From: Curtobacterium sp. MCLR17_007
GTDB lineage: Bacteria > Actinomycetota > Actinomycetes > Actinomycetales > Microbacteriaceae
Length of the DNA stretch: 64,000 nucleotides
Direction of reading: 5' to 3'
Assembly (NCBI RefSeq): GCF_003234655.2
Contig: NZ_CP126271.1
Location: forward strand, 3,648,530-3,712,529
Shown here: piece by piece, positions 9,027 to 17,850 of the stretch
How positions within the stretch are numbered: the first letter of the stretch is position 1
Layout of the letters: each line of letters begins with the position of its first letter
Position numbers and translations under genes: made by a program
Notes under the pieces: model-generated
The model's input: only the letters and a program-made list of their open reading frames with translations
The model's database searches: none
What the model was told of the DNA's origin: nothing

Positions 9027-9686
9027 ATGACGACGGCAACCAGCCTGCGCGAGCGGAAGAAGCAGGAGACACGAGGACGTCTGGCGACGGTCGCAGCCCG
9101 GCTGTTCGCGGAGCACGGCTACGACGCCGTGTCGATGTCCGACGTTGCGCGGGCGGCGGGCGTCGCCGACCAGACGGTCTACAACTACTTCCCGACCAAG
9201 CCCGACCTGGTCCTCGACCGGGCCGACCAGATGCTCGAACGGTCGTGTCGTGCGGTTGCCGAGCGGGATCCGTCTCTGACGCCGGCCGACGCGCTCCGGG
9301 ACCAGGTGCACGACGACATCGATCGGTTCCTGGCTCGGGACCCGTTCCTGGCACGCGGGGAGTACCCGACGCAGTCCGTGGTGAGCGACGCACTCCGCCG
9401 CTACGCGCTGCAGTTCCGGCACGCCCAGGCGGCGGCGATCGCGGCGACCATCCGCGAGACCGACCCGGAGATCAACGAGCTCGTCGCCTTGGCGCACGCG
9501 ACCGTCCTGGTCACGGTGATCCAGACCGTCACCGACCGGATCGGCGCGGTGGAGCTGTCCGACGCCGACCTGCCGGCGCTCGCCCGCGAACTCCACGAGG
9601 ACGCCGAGGCCACGCTCGCCGACGCTGCCGAGAACTTCCGGGCGACGAAGGCGCGTGCCGTCGCAGGGGCTCGACGGCCGCGGTAA
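9027..9686 (+). CDS. TetR/AcrR family regulator
   Basis: The 219-residue protein has a classical TetR helix-turn-helix in residues about 10-56 (LFAEHGYDAVSMSDVARAAG, then VADQTVYNYFPTKPDLV) and a helical ligand-binding domain. The frame is open upstream to 8946, but that stretch overlaps the operator; ATG 9027 begins the conserved LRERKKQETR helix and is the likely start. It most likely represses the divergent FAD monooxygenase and itself. The SDR gene nine bases downstream is probably cotranscribed and may be part of the same xenobiotic response. Confidence 0.9.
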   Translation: MTTATSLRERKKQETRGRLATVAARLFAEHGYDAVSMSDVARAAGVADQTVYNYFPTKPDLVLDRADQMLERSCRAVAERDPSLTPADALRDQVHDDIDRFLARDPFLARGEYPTQSVVSDALRRYALQFRHAQAAAIAATIRETDPEINELVALAHATVLVTVIQTVTDRIGAVELSDADLPALARELHEDAEATLADAAENFRATKARAVAGARRPR

Positions 9687-9695
9687 CGTGCGGTC

Positions 9696-10460
9696 GTGAC
9701 TGACAGCAACGGACACGGACCGCACCCGAAGGTCGCCGTCGTGACGGGTGGTGGCAGCGGCATCGGCAGGTCCGCAGCGCTCGCCCTGGCCGACGACGGC
9801 TGGACGGTCGTCATCGCCGGACGCCGAGCCGGACCGCTCGCCGAGGTCGCCGCGGACTCGACCCGGATCGTCCCGATCGTCGCGGACGTCTCCGTCGAGC
9901 CCGACGTCCAGCAGCTGTTCGACCAGACCGTGGAGCGCTTCGGCCGCGTCGACCTGCTCTTCAACAACGCCGGTGTCGGCGCACCCGCCACGCAGTTCGA
10001 CGAGCTGGCCCTGGAGACGTGGAACACCGTGATGGCGACGACGCTGACCGGCTCGTTCCTGTGCGCCCGTGCGGCGTTCCGGGTGATGCGGTCGCAGGAC
10101 CCGCAGGGCGGCCGGATCATCAACAACGGTTCGATCTCCGCGCACGCACCGCGCCCGCTCTCGGCGCCGTACACGGTGGCGAAGCACGCCGTGGCCGGTC
10201 TCACGAAACAGCTCCAGCTCGACGGACGACCGTTCGGCATCGCGTGCGGCCAGATCGACATCGGCAACGCGGTCACCCCGATGACCGCCGGCGGCGGGGG
10301 CGGGACACTGCAGGCCGACGGCTCGGTGCGACCCGAAGCGACGATCGACGTCGGCGAGACCGGGCGCGCGATCCGCTACATGGCCGGCCTGCCGGACGGG
10401 GTGAACGTGCCGAACCTGACGATCATGCCGACCACGATGCCGTTCGTCGGACGCGGCTGA
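9696..10460 (+). CDS. Short-chain dehydrogenase/reductase
   Basis: A 254-residue classical SDR. It carries the cofactor motif TGGGSGIG (17-24), the NNAG motif in LLFNNAGVG, a catalytic serine in NNGSISAH and the YTVAK (YxxxK) pair. Arg-rich AGRR after the second strand suggests NADP(H). It follows the TetR gene by nine bases with a GTG start, and is read in the same unit. Substrate is unknown; the context with a flavin monooxygenase suggests oxidation or reduction of a small hydrophobic compound, which is inference. Confidence 0.9.
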   Translation: MTDSNGHGPHPKVAVVTGGGSGIGRSAALALADDGWTVVIAGRRAGPLAEVAADSTRIVPIVADVSVEPDVQQLFDQTVERFGRVDLLFNNAGVGAPATQFDELALETWNTVMATTLTGSFLCARAAFRVMRSQDPQGGRIINNGSISAHAPRPLSAPYTVAKHAVAGLTKQLQLDGRPFGIACGQIDIGNAVTPMTAGGGGGTLQADGSVRPEATIDVGETGRAIRYMAGLPDGVNVPNLTIMPTTMPFVGRG

Positions 10461-10491
10461 CCCGCTGCGACCCGTCCGGCTCGGGCGTCGG

Positions 10492-11367
10492 TCAGAAGAT
10501 CGCCTGGGGGTTCACGGGCACTCCGGTGAGCCCGTTGATGCGGGGTGGGGCGACGCTGAGCAGGAAGGTGTGCCGGCCGAGCTCGGCACAGGTCGCGGCG
10601 AGGTCGTCGGTGGCGACGCTGTCGATCAGGGGCATGCCCAGCCGGGCCAACCCCACCATGTGCATCGGCATGGGCATCGCCGGGTCGCTCGGCGGGAACG
10701 AGTCGCTGACGTCGCCGGCGTACAGGGCGACCCCGTGGTCGCGCATCCATGCGACCGCGTCGACGGTCATGCCCGGCGCCTGGACCTCGGCGTCCCAGCT
10801 GAAGCCCCAGCCGCTCCGCACGACGACCGCGTCACCGGGCAGGACCTCGACGCCCGCGCGTGCCTGTGCCGCGTCCAGGTCCGCGGCGGTGACGGGGTGC
10901 GCGGCCGGCAGTCGACCGTCGGGCGCCAGGTCGAGCAGGACCCCCCGCGTGACGATCCCCGCGGCGAAGGCGGTCGTCGAGCCGTGCCGGACACCGCCCG
11001 CCGTGACCGCGTCCTCGAGCGGTCGGCCGGGGTAGACGGTGCCGTCGATCGGCATGTGGGCGAACGCGTCCACGTGCGTCAGCGCCGGGTGGTGCGGCGT
11101 GACGACCAGCACCTCGGACATGCCCATGGGCGGTGTGCCGGTGTACAGCAGTGCCTGCTGCACCGGCGGCGACGGCGGAGCCGGAGGCGCGAACGGCCCT
11201 CCGAGCATCGAGGCCGGCTCGACCGGGTAGGCGAGGGACACGCTCGTGCCGACCCGGACCTCCCGGGCTGCGCGCGCACGCGCGGCGTCGTCGATCAGGT
11301 TCAGGGTGCCGAGTTCATCGTCGGCGCCCCAGCGGCCGCGGTCGTCGGGGAGTTCGGAAGCGGTCAT
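10492..11367 (-). CDS. Cyclase family protein (kynurenine formamidase-like)
   Basis: This 291-residue protein belongs to the metal-dependent cyclase/KynB superfamily. The metal and catalytic signature appears as ALTHVDAFAHMPIDGTVYPG, keeping the HxDxxxH core, and later VLPGDAVVVRSGWG. Members hydrolyse N-formylkynurenine, isatin or related amides. The open frame runs up to 11565, but ATG 11367 (MTASELPDDRGRWG) begins the conserved region and leaves room for the promoter shared with the MarR gene. It is divergent from MarR across two palindromic half-operators, so control by that MarR is likely. Confidence 0.88.
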   Translation of the reverse strand: MTASELPDDRGRWGADDELGTLNLIDDAARARAAREVRVGTSVSLAYPVEPASMLGGPFAPPAPPSPPVQQALLYTGTPPMGMSEVLVVTPHHPALTHVDAFAHMPIDGTVYPGRPLEDAVTAGGVRHGSTTAFAAGIVTRGVLLDLAPDGRLPAAHPVTAADLDAAQARAGVEVLPGDAVVVRSGWGFSWDAEVQAPGMTVDAVAWMRDHGVALYAGDVSDSFPPSDPAMPMPMHMVGLARLGMPLIDSVATDDLAATCAELGRHTFLLSVAPPRINGLTGVPVNPQAIF

Positions 11368-11435
11368 GGTCTGTGTCCTGTCGGTTCGACGGCGGGCGGG
11401 TGGGTGGTGCACACTCCAGGGAGGACCTGCAGTAG

Positions 11436-11472
11436 CAGGTTCCTGCACCCTAGTCCTACAAACAGGTCCCTG
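11436..11472. promoter_or_regulatory. Two palindromic MarR-type operator boxes
   Basis: CAGGTTCCTG at 11436-11445 and CAGGTCCCTG at 11463-11472 are near-identical imperfect palindromes spaced 27 bases centre to centre. They lie in the 134-base gap between the divergent cyclase (start 11367) and MarR gene (start 11502). The first is flanked as AGCAGGTTCCTGCA. Position and symmetry fit binding by the adjacent MarR dimer. Confidence 0.65.
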
Positions 11473-11501
11473 CTTGTGGGAAGGACGACGAGGAGGCCCA
11501 C

Positions 11502-11987
11502 ATGGACACCGACGAACGCTCCGGCCTCGACTCCGTGCTGGGCTGGAACGCAGTGAAGGTGGCACGCATCATCGGGTCCCAGATCACCGCGGGGATGGCC
11601 GAGCACGACCTGAGCCTGGTGCAGTTCGGCGTGCTGTCATGCCTGGCCGACGGCGCCCAGCTGACGTCAGCGGAGATCGCGCGTGCGGTCTTCGTCCGCC
11701 CGCAGACCATGTCCGACGTGCTCGACGGCATGGAGCGACGCGGTCTGGTCCGACGCGTGGGTGTCCGGGCACGGGGGCGCAGGAACCCGGCGGAGATCAC
11801 CCCGGCCGGTAGGGCTGCCCTGGACGCGGCACAGGCCGTGGCGCTGGCGACGAACGACCTCAGTGCCTTCGGCCTGGACGCGTCGGCGAGCGCGCAGTTG
11901 AACGCACTCCTGCTCGCCGTGATCAGCGGAGCCGAGGCGGCGGGTCGTGACGAGCACCCGGGACGGCCCGACGGGGCCTCGGGGTAG
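11502..11987 (+). CDS. MarR family transcriptional regulator
   Basis: A 161-residue winged helix-turn-helix protein. The recognition region is LTSAEIARAVFVRPQTMSDVLDGMERRGLV followed by the wing VGVRARGRRNPAEI and a C-terminal dimerisation helix. MarR dimers bind palindromic operators and release DNA on binding phenolic or oxidising ligands. It diverges from the cyclase gene, with operator-like palindromes between them, and is followed after nine bases by the DUF4129/MoxR operon, which may read through from its promoter. Confidence 0.9.
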   Translation: MDTDERSGLDSVLGWNAVKVARIIGSQITAGMAEHDLSLVQFGVLSCLADGAQLTSAEIARAVFVRPQTMSDVLDGMERRGLVRRVGVRARGRRNPAEITPAGRAALDAAQAVALATNDLSAFGLDASASAQLNALLLAVISGAEAAGRDEHPGRPDGASG

Positions 11988-11996
11988 CGTGGCGCC

Positions 11997-12731
11997 ATGG
12001 CGAACGACGACGGTCCGCATCACGGGGGCTTCCCGTTCGTGCCGGTCGTCGCCTTCGCGCTCGGCGGTCTCGTCGTCGTCGCAGCGGCACTCGGCGCTCG
12101 GCCCGTCATGACCGGTGCCCGGTGGTCCCCGCCCATCGGCCAGGCCACGGCACCCCCGCCGCTCCGGGTCACCTCGGACCAAGCCACCGTCGCGCCGCAG
12201 CGGTCCGGGACGCAGGCGGCGCAGCACGTGGACACCTCGTGGCTCCTCGTCGTCGCCGCGGTCGTCGTCGCCGTGCTCGTGGTCCTGGCGGTGCTGTACG
12301 TCCTCCGCCACCGGCGTCGCCGTGCTCGCCCGGAGCGGATCGACGTCGCCGGACTCGCTGTCGACGTGACGGCCGATCCCACGGCCGAGGTCGGGCTTCA
12401 GCACATCCGCCGTGGCCTCGCCCGTGCGCTCGCGGTGCTGTCCGACCCGCGCGACCCGTCCGACGCCGTCACTGCGGCGTGGGTCGGGCTACAGGAGTCC
12501 GCGGAGGACGCCGGGTTCCAGCGAGGCTCCGCGGAGACGCCGACCGAGTTCACCACGCGCATCCTCCGGCAGCTCGACGTCGACGAGACCGCCCTCGGCA
12601 CCCTCCGTCGGTGCTACCTGGCGGTGCGGTTCGGCGGTGCACCGGCCACCGAGGCGGACGTCGACGCGGTCCGCGCCGCCCTGCGCACGCTGGAGCAGCA
12701 GTGGGCCGCGGCACCGACGGGCCGATCGTGA
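11997..12731 (+). CDS. DUF4129 domain membrane protein
   Basis: The 244-residue protein has two transmembrane helices (about 15-35 and 81-101) and a C-terminal cytoplasmic DUF4129 domain (about 135-235), seen as VGLQESAEDAGFQRGSAETP, then EFTTRIL and a final CYLAVRFGG helix. DUF4129 proteins are regular partners of MoxR ATPases and DUF58 proteins in Actinobacteria; the function is not known. It is first in a five-gene run in which every gene overlaps the next by four bases, which indicates translational coupling. Confidence 0.85.
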   Translation: MANDDGPHHGGFPFVPVVAFALGGLVVVAAALGARPVMTGARWSPPIGQATAPPPLRVTSDQATVAPQRSGTQAAQHVDTSWLLVVAAVVVAVLVVLAVLYVLRHRRRRARPERIDVAGLAVDVTADPTAEVGLQHIRRGLARALAVLSDPRDPSDAVTAAWVGLQESAEDAGFQRGSAETPTEFTTRILRQLDVDETALGTLRRCYLAVRFGGAPATEADVDAVRAALRTLEQQWAAAPTGRS

Positions 12732-13219
12732 AGGCCCGCGTCACCGGCGTCGTGGTGGTCGCCGTGGTGGCGGCCGGCATCGTCTGGTTCTTCGGTGTCG
12801 GCATCCTGCTGTCCCTCGCCGTCGGGGGCGCGTTCGCCGCGGTGGGGCTGACGTGGGCCGCGGTCCGTGACGGTCCCTCGTTGGCCTGGCCCGTGCCTCC
12901 CGTCCGGTCCGCACCCGGCGCCCGACGCGACCTGTCCGAGATCGCCTGGACGCTCCGGTCCCACGGCGGCGTGCCGGAGCGGGCGCTCGGCCGCGTCCGC
13001 GCGGTCGCACGGCACCGCCTGCGCACGCTCCACCGACTCGACCTGGACGACCTGGACGACCGCACCGCGATCGAGGCGCTCCTGCCGCCGGCCGTCGTCG
13101 CCGTGCTGCGGAGCGAACGGCGGCCCGAGCTCGACCTCGCCGCCTTCGGCTCCGTCCTGACCGCCGTCGAGGCGCTCGCCCCCGACACCGACCGCACCGC
13201 GACCGAGAGGCAGCCGTGA
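12728..13219 (+). CDS. Small membrane protein of the MoxR operon
   Basis: A 163-residue protein whose GTG start at 12728 overlaps the DUF4129 stop (GTGA). Two adjacent hydrophobic stretches cover residues about 4-45, and the rest is an Arg/Leu-rich cytoplasmic domain without a recognisable motif. The frame is open far upstream to 12122, but that part is an overlap with the DUF4129 gene. The spacing places it as a subunit or accessory factor of the MoxR system. No function can be assigned. Confidence 0.8.
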   Translation: MKARVTGVVVVAVVAAGIVWFFGVGILLSLAVGGAFAAVGLTWAAVRDGPSLAWPVPPVRSAPGARRDLSEIAWTLRSHGGVPERALGRVRAVARHRLRTLHRLDLDDLDDRTAIEALLPPAVVAVLRSERRPELDLAAFGSVLTAVEALAPDTDRTATERQP

Positions 13220-14268
13220 CCCAGACCGAGACCGCGCCCCCGATGCCCATCGCCGACGTCGCCGCACGGGCGCGTGACGTCCTCGACACCGTCGGCGCCG
13301 TCGTCGTCGGGATGCGGGAGCCGCTCGCCCTGGCGTTCGCGAGCATCCTGGCGGGCGGCCACGTGCTCTTCGAGGACGTCCCCGGCCTCGGCAAGACCCT
13401 CGCCGCACGCAGCCTGGCCGCGGCGTGCGGACTCGACTTCCGCCGGCTCCAGTGCACCCCGGACCTGCTGCCCGCCGACATCACCGGGTCGTTCGTCTAC
13501 GCCCCGGCCACGGCCGAGTTCGTCTTCCGGCCGGGACCCGTCTTCACCGGGATGTTCCTGGCTGACGAGATCAACCGGACGTCGCCGAAGACGCAGTCGG
13601 CGCTGCTCGAGGCGATGGCGGAGGGGCAGGTCACGGTCGAGGGCGAGGGCTTCCCGCTCCCGCGGCCGTTCCACGTCATCGCGACGTCGAACCCGATCGA
13701 GTACGAGGGAACGTACGCGCTGCCGGAGGCCCAGCTCGACCGCTTCATGGTGCGGCTCTCCGTCGGGTACCCGTCCCGCGACGGCGAGCACCGCGTGCTG
13801 CTCAACCGGATCGCCCGACGGCACGAGGTCGCCGAGGTCCCGGCCGTCGTCAGCGCCCCCGAGATGCTGCGCATGCAGGCGAGCGTCGAGGGCGTGCACG
13901 TCGACGAGGACATCGCCCTGTACTGCGTCGACCTCGCGGGTGCGACGCGGACCCACCGTGACGTGCAGGTCGGGGCGTCGCCGCGCGGAGCGCAGGCGCT
14001 CATGCTCGTGGGTCGCGCACGCGCGGTCATGGACGGGCGGGACTTCGTCACCCCGGAGGACGTCAAGACCGCCGCGGTCGCCGTGCTCGCGCACCGCATC
14101 TCGCTGACGCCGCAGGCGTGGGCGAACGGGGTGGACCCGGCCGGGATCGTCCGGGGGATCGTCGCGCAGGTGGCCGGGCCTCCGGTGGTGGGCGCCGGTG
14201 CGTCCGGCGCGTCCCGGACGTCTGGTGCTTCCGGTGCTTCCGGTGCTTCCGGCCTGGAGGCTCGGTGA
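13216..14268 (+). CDS. MoxR-type AAA+ ATPase
   Basis: The 350-residue protein has the MoxR signature: EDVPGLGKT (Walker A, about 54-62), FLADEINRTSPKTQSALLEA (Walker B and following helix), ATSNPIEYEGTYALPEAQLD (sensor 1) and the C-terminal lid. MoxR ATPases act as chaperones that help mature or activate metal- or membrane-bound partners, often with VWA or DUF58 proteins. It overlaps its upstream and downstream neighbours by four bases. The C-terminus ends in an unusual Gly-Ala-Ser repeat encoded by a 9-base tandem repeat. Confidence 0.93.
   Translation: MTQTETAPPMPIADVAARARDVLDTVGAVVVGMREPLALAFASILAGGHVLFEDVPGLGKTLAARSLAAACGLDFRRLQCTPDLLPADITGSFVYAPATAEFVFRPGPVFTGMFLADEINRTSPKTQSALLEAMAEGQVTVEGEGFPLPRPFHVIATSNPIEYEGTYALPEAQLDRFMVRLSVGYPSRDGEHRVLLNRIARRHEVAEVPAVVSAPEMLRMQASVEGVHVDEDIALYCVDLAGATRTHRDVQVGASPRGAQALMLVGRARAVMDGRDFVTPEDVKTAAVAVLAHRISLTPQAWANGVDPAGIVRGIVAQVAGPPVVGAGASGASRTSGASGASGASGLEAR
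14224..14250 (+). repeat. Three exact 9-base tandem repeats at the end of the MoxR gene
   Basis: GGTGCTTCC occurs three times in a row, extended upstream by imperfect copies (GCGTCCGGC). It encodes Gly-Ala-Ser units in the tail of the MoxR protein. Repeats of this kind vary in copy number by slippage without breaking the frame. Confidence 0.8.
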
Positions 14269-15593
14269 GCGTTCCCGACCCGGCTCCCGCCCGCCCCGCG
14301 GCCGGGCCCGACGTCACACCGTTCTGGGTGCGCAGTCCGGCGCTGGTGTTCGGGGTCGCCGGCGGCGTGTTCCTCGCCGGCCTCGCGCTGGTGCTGGGGC
14401 GCCCCGAGCTCGCCGTGGTGGCCCTCCCGGTGCTCGTCACCGCCGGGTTCGGTGCGGGTCGGCGTCTCGGCGGCGAGCAGGTCCGGGTGGTCGCGACGCT
14501 CGCCCCGTCCGACTCGGGTCGCGGCGTCGGGTACCGGACGCAGGTGACCCTGCCGCCGTCCGCCGAGGCCGTCGCCCTCGAACTCCGCGTGGCGGGTGAC
14601 CGACGGCACGTCGTCGTGGTCGATCGCCGGACCGCGGCGCAGCTCGCCGGCACCGTCCCGGTGTCGCACTCCGGACCGCAGGAGATCCTGCGGACGCACC
14701 TCTCGCTCCTCGAACGCGGCGGCACCGCGGTGTCGGTGCCGGCGGCGGGCCCGATCCGGTCGGCGGTCGTCCCCCCGCCGCACCTGCGCATGCAGCACCT
14801 GCCGATGCCGCGGCGCGTGACGGGCATCACGGGCGCGCACGACTCCGCGCGCTCGGGCGACGGCGGCGAGTTCCGCGACGTCGCGCTGTTCGCGCCCGGG
14901 GACCGTCTGCGACGCATCGACTGGCGGCGCACCGCACGGCGTGCCGAGCGGCCCGGGGACCTGTACGTGCGGCGCACCTTCGCCACCGCGGACGCCCTCG
15001 TCGTCCTGGTCATCGACGGCCGCGACGACCTCGCCTCCGACGTCACGACGTGGGGCGGCTCCCGCCACGACACGTCCGAGGCGACGTCCCTCGACGTCGC
15101 ACGCGAGGCCGCCGTCTCCCTCGCGACCGCGTACATCGGCGCCGGTGACCGGGTCGGTCTGCGCTCCCTGGCCGGCACCGCACGCTCGGTCGAACCCGGC
15201 GGCGGCACACGGCACCTGGAGCGGCTCCGCTCGACGATCGCCTCGGTCATCCCGACCGGCGACGCGACGACGGCAGCGCGAATGCCCCTCGTGCCGGCCG
15301 CGTCGCTCGTGGTCGTCCTGTCGACGTTCCTCGACGACCAGGCCGCGACGATGGCGATGACGTGGGCGGCCACCGGGCACCGGGTCGTCGCGGTGGACGT
15401 CCTCCCGACCCCGGACGTGACCGGGGTCAGCAAGCAGGAGCGCACCGCGTTCCGGCTCATCGCGCTCGAGCGCCAGGACCGGCTCGCCGAGATGGCGGCC
15501 ACCGGCGTCGAGCAGATCCGTTGGCAGACGGGCGACGGTGACTCCCCGGCCGTGCAGCTCCGGCTGCTCAGTCGTCCTCGGCGGGCCGGATGA
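14265..15593 (+). CDS. DUF58 domain protein
   Basis: This 442-residue protein starts at GTG 14265, overlapping the MoxR stop. Two transmembrane helices lie near residues 24-62. The DUF58 signature is GEFRDVALFAPGDRLRRIDW about 200 residues in, followed by a VWA-like domain with LVVLVIDGRDD as the degenerate metal site. DUF58 proteins partner with MoxR ATPases in envelope-related complexes. It is the fourth gene of the operon and overlaps the last gene by four bases. Confidence 0.9.
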   Translation: MSVPDPAPARPAAGPDVTPFWVRSPALVFGVAGGVFLAGLALVLGRPELAVVALPVLVTAGFGAGRRLGGEQVRVVATLAPSDSGRGVGYRTQVTLPPSAEAVALELRVAGDRRHVVVVDRRTAAQLAGTVPVSHSGPQEILRTHLSLLERGGTAVSVPAAGPIRSAVVPPPHLRMQHLPMPRRVTGITGAHDSARSGDGGEFRDVALFAPGDRLRRIDWRRTARRAERPGDLYVRRTFATADALVVLVIDGRDDLASDVTTWGGSRHDTSEATSLDVAREAAVSLATAYIGAGDRVGLRSLAGTARSVEPGGGTRHLERLRSTIASVIPTGDATTAARMPLVPAASLVVVLSTFLDDQAATMAMTWAATGHRVVAVDVLPTPDVTGVSKQERTAFRLIALERQDRLAEMAATGVEQIRWQTGDGDSPAVQLRLLSRPRRAG

Positions 15594-16126
15594 GCGTCGG
15601 CTCGCGCGCGGAGCGGACCGGGTCGCCGGCGATCGGACCGGCGGTCCCCGCATGGTCGATCGGGGCACTCGGCCTGGTCGCGGGGCTCGTCGGGTCGGTC
15701 GTCGTGATCGGGGCGAGCGGGTGGCTCGTCGTCGCCGCCGTCCTCGCCGTGGCCGCCGCCGTCCTGCCCCGCGGTCCGTTCGCCGCCCTGCTCGTGGTGC
15801 AGCTCGCGATCGCCGGGATCGGCGGGTCGAACCTGGCCGTGCTCGTCCTCACGACGCACCTGGTCCTCGCCACGAGCTTGCTCTGGGCGTGGACGCCCCG
15901 GACCGCGCGGGTGCAGCTCCGGGCGCTCGTGCCGTCGGCGCTGCGGTTCGTCGTGGTGCAGGTCGGGGTGCAGGCGGTGGCGTTCGTGGTGGTCGGGTTG
16001 TTCGGCGACGCCGGACAGGTCGGGGGCGTCTGGCTGGCGGTCGCTGGCGCGGTCGGGCTCCTCGCACTGGCGCTCGGGCTGTTCGTGCCGCGGTTGCTGC
16101 ACGTCGGGGACGACGTCGGGCGCTGA
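15590..16126 (+). CDS. Membrane protein, last gene of the MoxR/DUF58 operon
   Basis: A 178-residue protein with about five hydrophobic helices (25-42, 45-60, 62-82, 85-98, 115-137, 145-165) and no charged catalytic motif. Its ATG overlaps the DUF58 stop codon (ATGA). It ends ten bases before the convergent acetyltransferase gene. The position at the end of the coupled operon suggests it is a membrane partner of the MoxR system. No family recognised. Confidence 0.8.
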   Translation: MSVGSRAERTGSPAIGPAVPAWSIGALGLVAGLVGSVVVIGASGWLVVAAVLAVAAAVLPRGPFAALLVVQLAIAGIGGSNLAVLVLTTHLVLATSLLWAWTPRTARVQLRALVPSALRFVVVQVGVQAVAFVVVGLFGDAGQVGGVWLAVAGAVGLLALALGLFVPRLLHVGDDVGR

Positions 16127-16136
16127 GCCGCTGGGT

Positions 16137-16700
16137 CTACGCCCGCAGCTCTCGCGCGAAGGTGCTGTACACCGTCGGGTCGCCCGCAGCGTCCGTCTCG
16201 GCGAGCGCGGCGATGTCCCCGAGGTGGATGAACCCGCTGTTCCGCGCGACGGCGATCGAGGCCGGATTGCCGAGCTCAGCGCGGATGACGGCACGACGTC
16301 CGGCCCCGATGCGCGCGAGGTGGGCACAGACGAGCTGGACGGCCGCGGTCGCAACTCCCCGTCCCCGCGCCCAGGGGTGGACCGAGTACGCGACATTGAC
16401 GTCGCCGGGTTCTGGCATGTCGCCGGCATCCGGGTCGAAGTCGATGTAGCCCGCGAGCTCGCCATCGAGCAGCACGCCGAACCCGCGCTTGCCGCCCTCG
16501 CAGCGCTCGTTCGCGCTGAGCATCGCGAAGTGGCGACGGGTGGACTCGGTCGTGCCACGCCGGCCGCTCAACCACCGGACGGTTGCATCGTCCTCGCCCG
16601 CGTTGTGGGCCGCCACGTCGGCGTCCGTCAGCGCACGCAGTGACACTCGCCCGTCCGCAAGTGGTCGGGTCGTTCCGGGGCTCTGCTGTTCGTCGTCCAC
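16137..16700 (-). CDS. GNAT family N-acetyltransferase
   Basis: A 187-residue acetyltransferase of the RimJ/RimL-like group. It starts RVSLRALTDADVAAHNAGED, has the acetyl-CoA loop as PWARGRGVATAAVQLVCAHL (motif A, Arg/Gly-x-x-Gly-x-Ala) and a C-terminal ARNSGFIHLGD (motif B). The acceptor is unknown. The N-terminal motif is repeated almost exactly in a gene fragment at 42134-42233 next to the IS element, so the genome had at least two copies of this family. Confidence 0.88.
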   Translation of the reverse strand: MDDEQQSPGTTRPLADGRVSLRALTDADVAAHNAGEDDATVRWLSGRRGTTESTRRHFAMLSANERCEGGKRGFGVLLDGELAGYIDFDPDAGDMPEPGDVNVAYSVHPWARGRGVATAAVQLVCAHLARIGAGRRAVIRAELGNPASIAVARNSGFIHLGDIAALAETDAAGDPTVYSTFARELRA

Positions 16701-16765
16701 ACCGTCACTCTTCCATCTGACGAACTGCTGGTTGTTGACCGCCGCTTGCTGCTTGATTGGAGGGC

Positions 16766-17041
16766 ATGCGGCCCAACCCGGAACACTCGAGCCAGCGGCG
16801 TCGGAGGCCCATGGTGATCCTGCTCGGAGTCGTTGCGGCTGCTCTCTGGGTCGTCGCGGTCGCGCTCCCGATCCTGGTCCTCGTGCTCATCGGCGGCCTC
16901 CCCGGTGATGACCCGGCACATACGCAGCGGTCCCTCGTGATCGCATCCGGTGCGTTCGTGACCGTCGCGCTCCTAGCGATCGCGGCGACGATCGGCTTCG
17001 TCGTCCTGCGACGAGCACAAGACCGCGACCACGACTCCTGA
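16766..17041 (+). CDS. Small membrane protein with two helices
   Basis: The 91-residue protein has an Arg-rich N-terminus (QRRRRPM) and two transmembrane helices (about 17-40 and 54-77), then a short charged tail. A GGAGGG sequence lies immediately before ATG 16766; an upstream TTG at 16757 in the same frame is a weaker alternative. It stands between the acetyltransferase (divergent) and an unknown gene. No family recognised. Confidence 0.6.
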   Translation: MRPNPEHSSQRRRRPMVILLGVVAAALWVVAVALPILVLVLIGGLPGDDPAHTQRSLVIASGAFVTVALLAIAATIGFVVLRRAQDRDHDS

Positions 17042-17058
17042 CGACGTATGGTCGAGCG

Positions 17059-17847
17059 ATGTCTGACTTCGACGACGGTCGTTCACTTCCGGAGTCGCTC
17101 TGTCTGGTCGCGACCTGTCACGACCCGCTCGGACGGTTCGCAGCAGAGATCGAGAACGCCCGGCCTGCGCTCACGCAGGTGTTCAGTGCCGTCGCAGTGA
17201 ACGTCACCGCTGAAACGCATCCCACGACCATTGCGGCGCTGCAGGATCTGCCCGTACCGCTGGCCCTCGACGAGCACGGTGCCGGAACGATCGGGATCGG
17301 GACGGCGCGGAAAGACGCGCTCGCCCTCGGGCTGCGCAGCGGCTGCGGGTGGCTGTTCCACTCCGACCTCGACCACGTCCTCCGGTGGCTGGCCGACGCA
17401 CGAGACGAGGTGGAGTGCACGCTCGCACGACGCGACGCCGACTTCCTGGTCGTCGGACGCTCCGCGGTGGCGATGGACGCCGCTCCGGATCGGCTCCGCC
17501 GGACGGAGGAGGTCGTGAACCACGTGTACGGGCTCGCGAACGGCCTCACGCAACGGTGGGACCTGATGATCGCCATGCGACTGATGACCCGCGACACCGC
17601 ACGGCTGATCATCGACCACACTCACGACGCGGCGATCACGAACGATGTGACCTGGCCGATGCTGGTCAGCGCACTCGGATCCAGCGTCGGGTACGCCGAG
17701 GCCGACGGGATCCGGTTCTTGGCCCGCGATGACTTCGATGACGTCGACCGTCGTGACGAGGACCCACGGGAATGGCGGGCGCGCATGGACACCGCGACCG
17801 CCCACGTCACAGCGATCGTCGACTTCGGCGGAGACGGTACGGTGTGA
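17059..17847 (+). CDS. Unknown cytoplasmic protein, possibly nucleotide-sugar-transferase-like
   Basis: A 262-residue protein with no family I recognise. It opens with a beta strand (SLCLVATCHDPLGRFA), an alternating alpha/beta pattern through residue 130, and a short acidic segment GWLFHSDLDHVLRWL that sits where a GT-A glycosyltransferase DxD motif would be. DADFLVVGRSAVAMDAAPDR then resembles a following strand and helix. This likeness is a visual impression, not a match. There are no transmembrane segments. It is followed after three bases by the next small gene, so they are probably cotranscribed. Confidence 0.75.
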   Translation: MSDFDDGRSLPESLCLVATCHDPLGRFAAEIENARPALTQVFSAVAVNVTAETHPTTIAALQDLPVPLALDEHGAGTIGIGTARKDALALGLRSGCGWLFHSDLDHVLRWLADARDEVECTLARRDADFLVVGRSAVAMDAAPDRLRRTEEVVNHVYGLANGLTQRWDLMIAMRLMTRDTARLIIDHTHDAAITNDVTWPMLVSALGSSVGYAEADGIRFLARDDFDDVDRRDEDPREWRARMDTATAHVTAIVDFGGDGTV

Positions 17848-17850
17848 GCC

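Noticed and set aside
14063..16558. Minus-strand 831-codon frame opposite the DUF58 gene
   Set aside because: Shadow of the plus-strand operon: Arg/Ser/Pro-rich translation with no domain.
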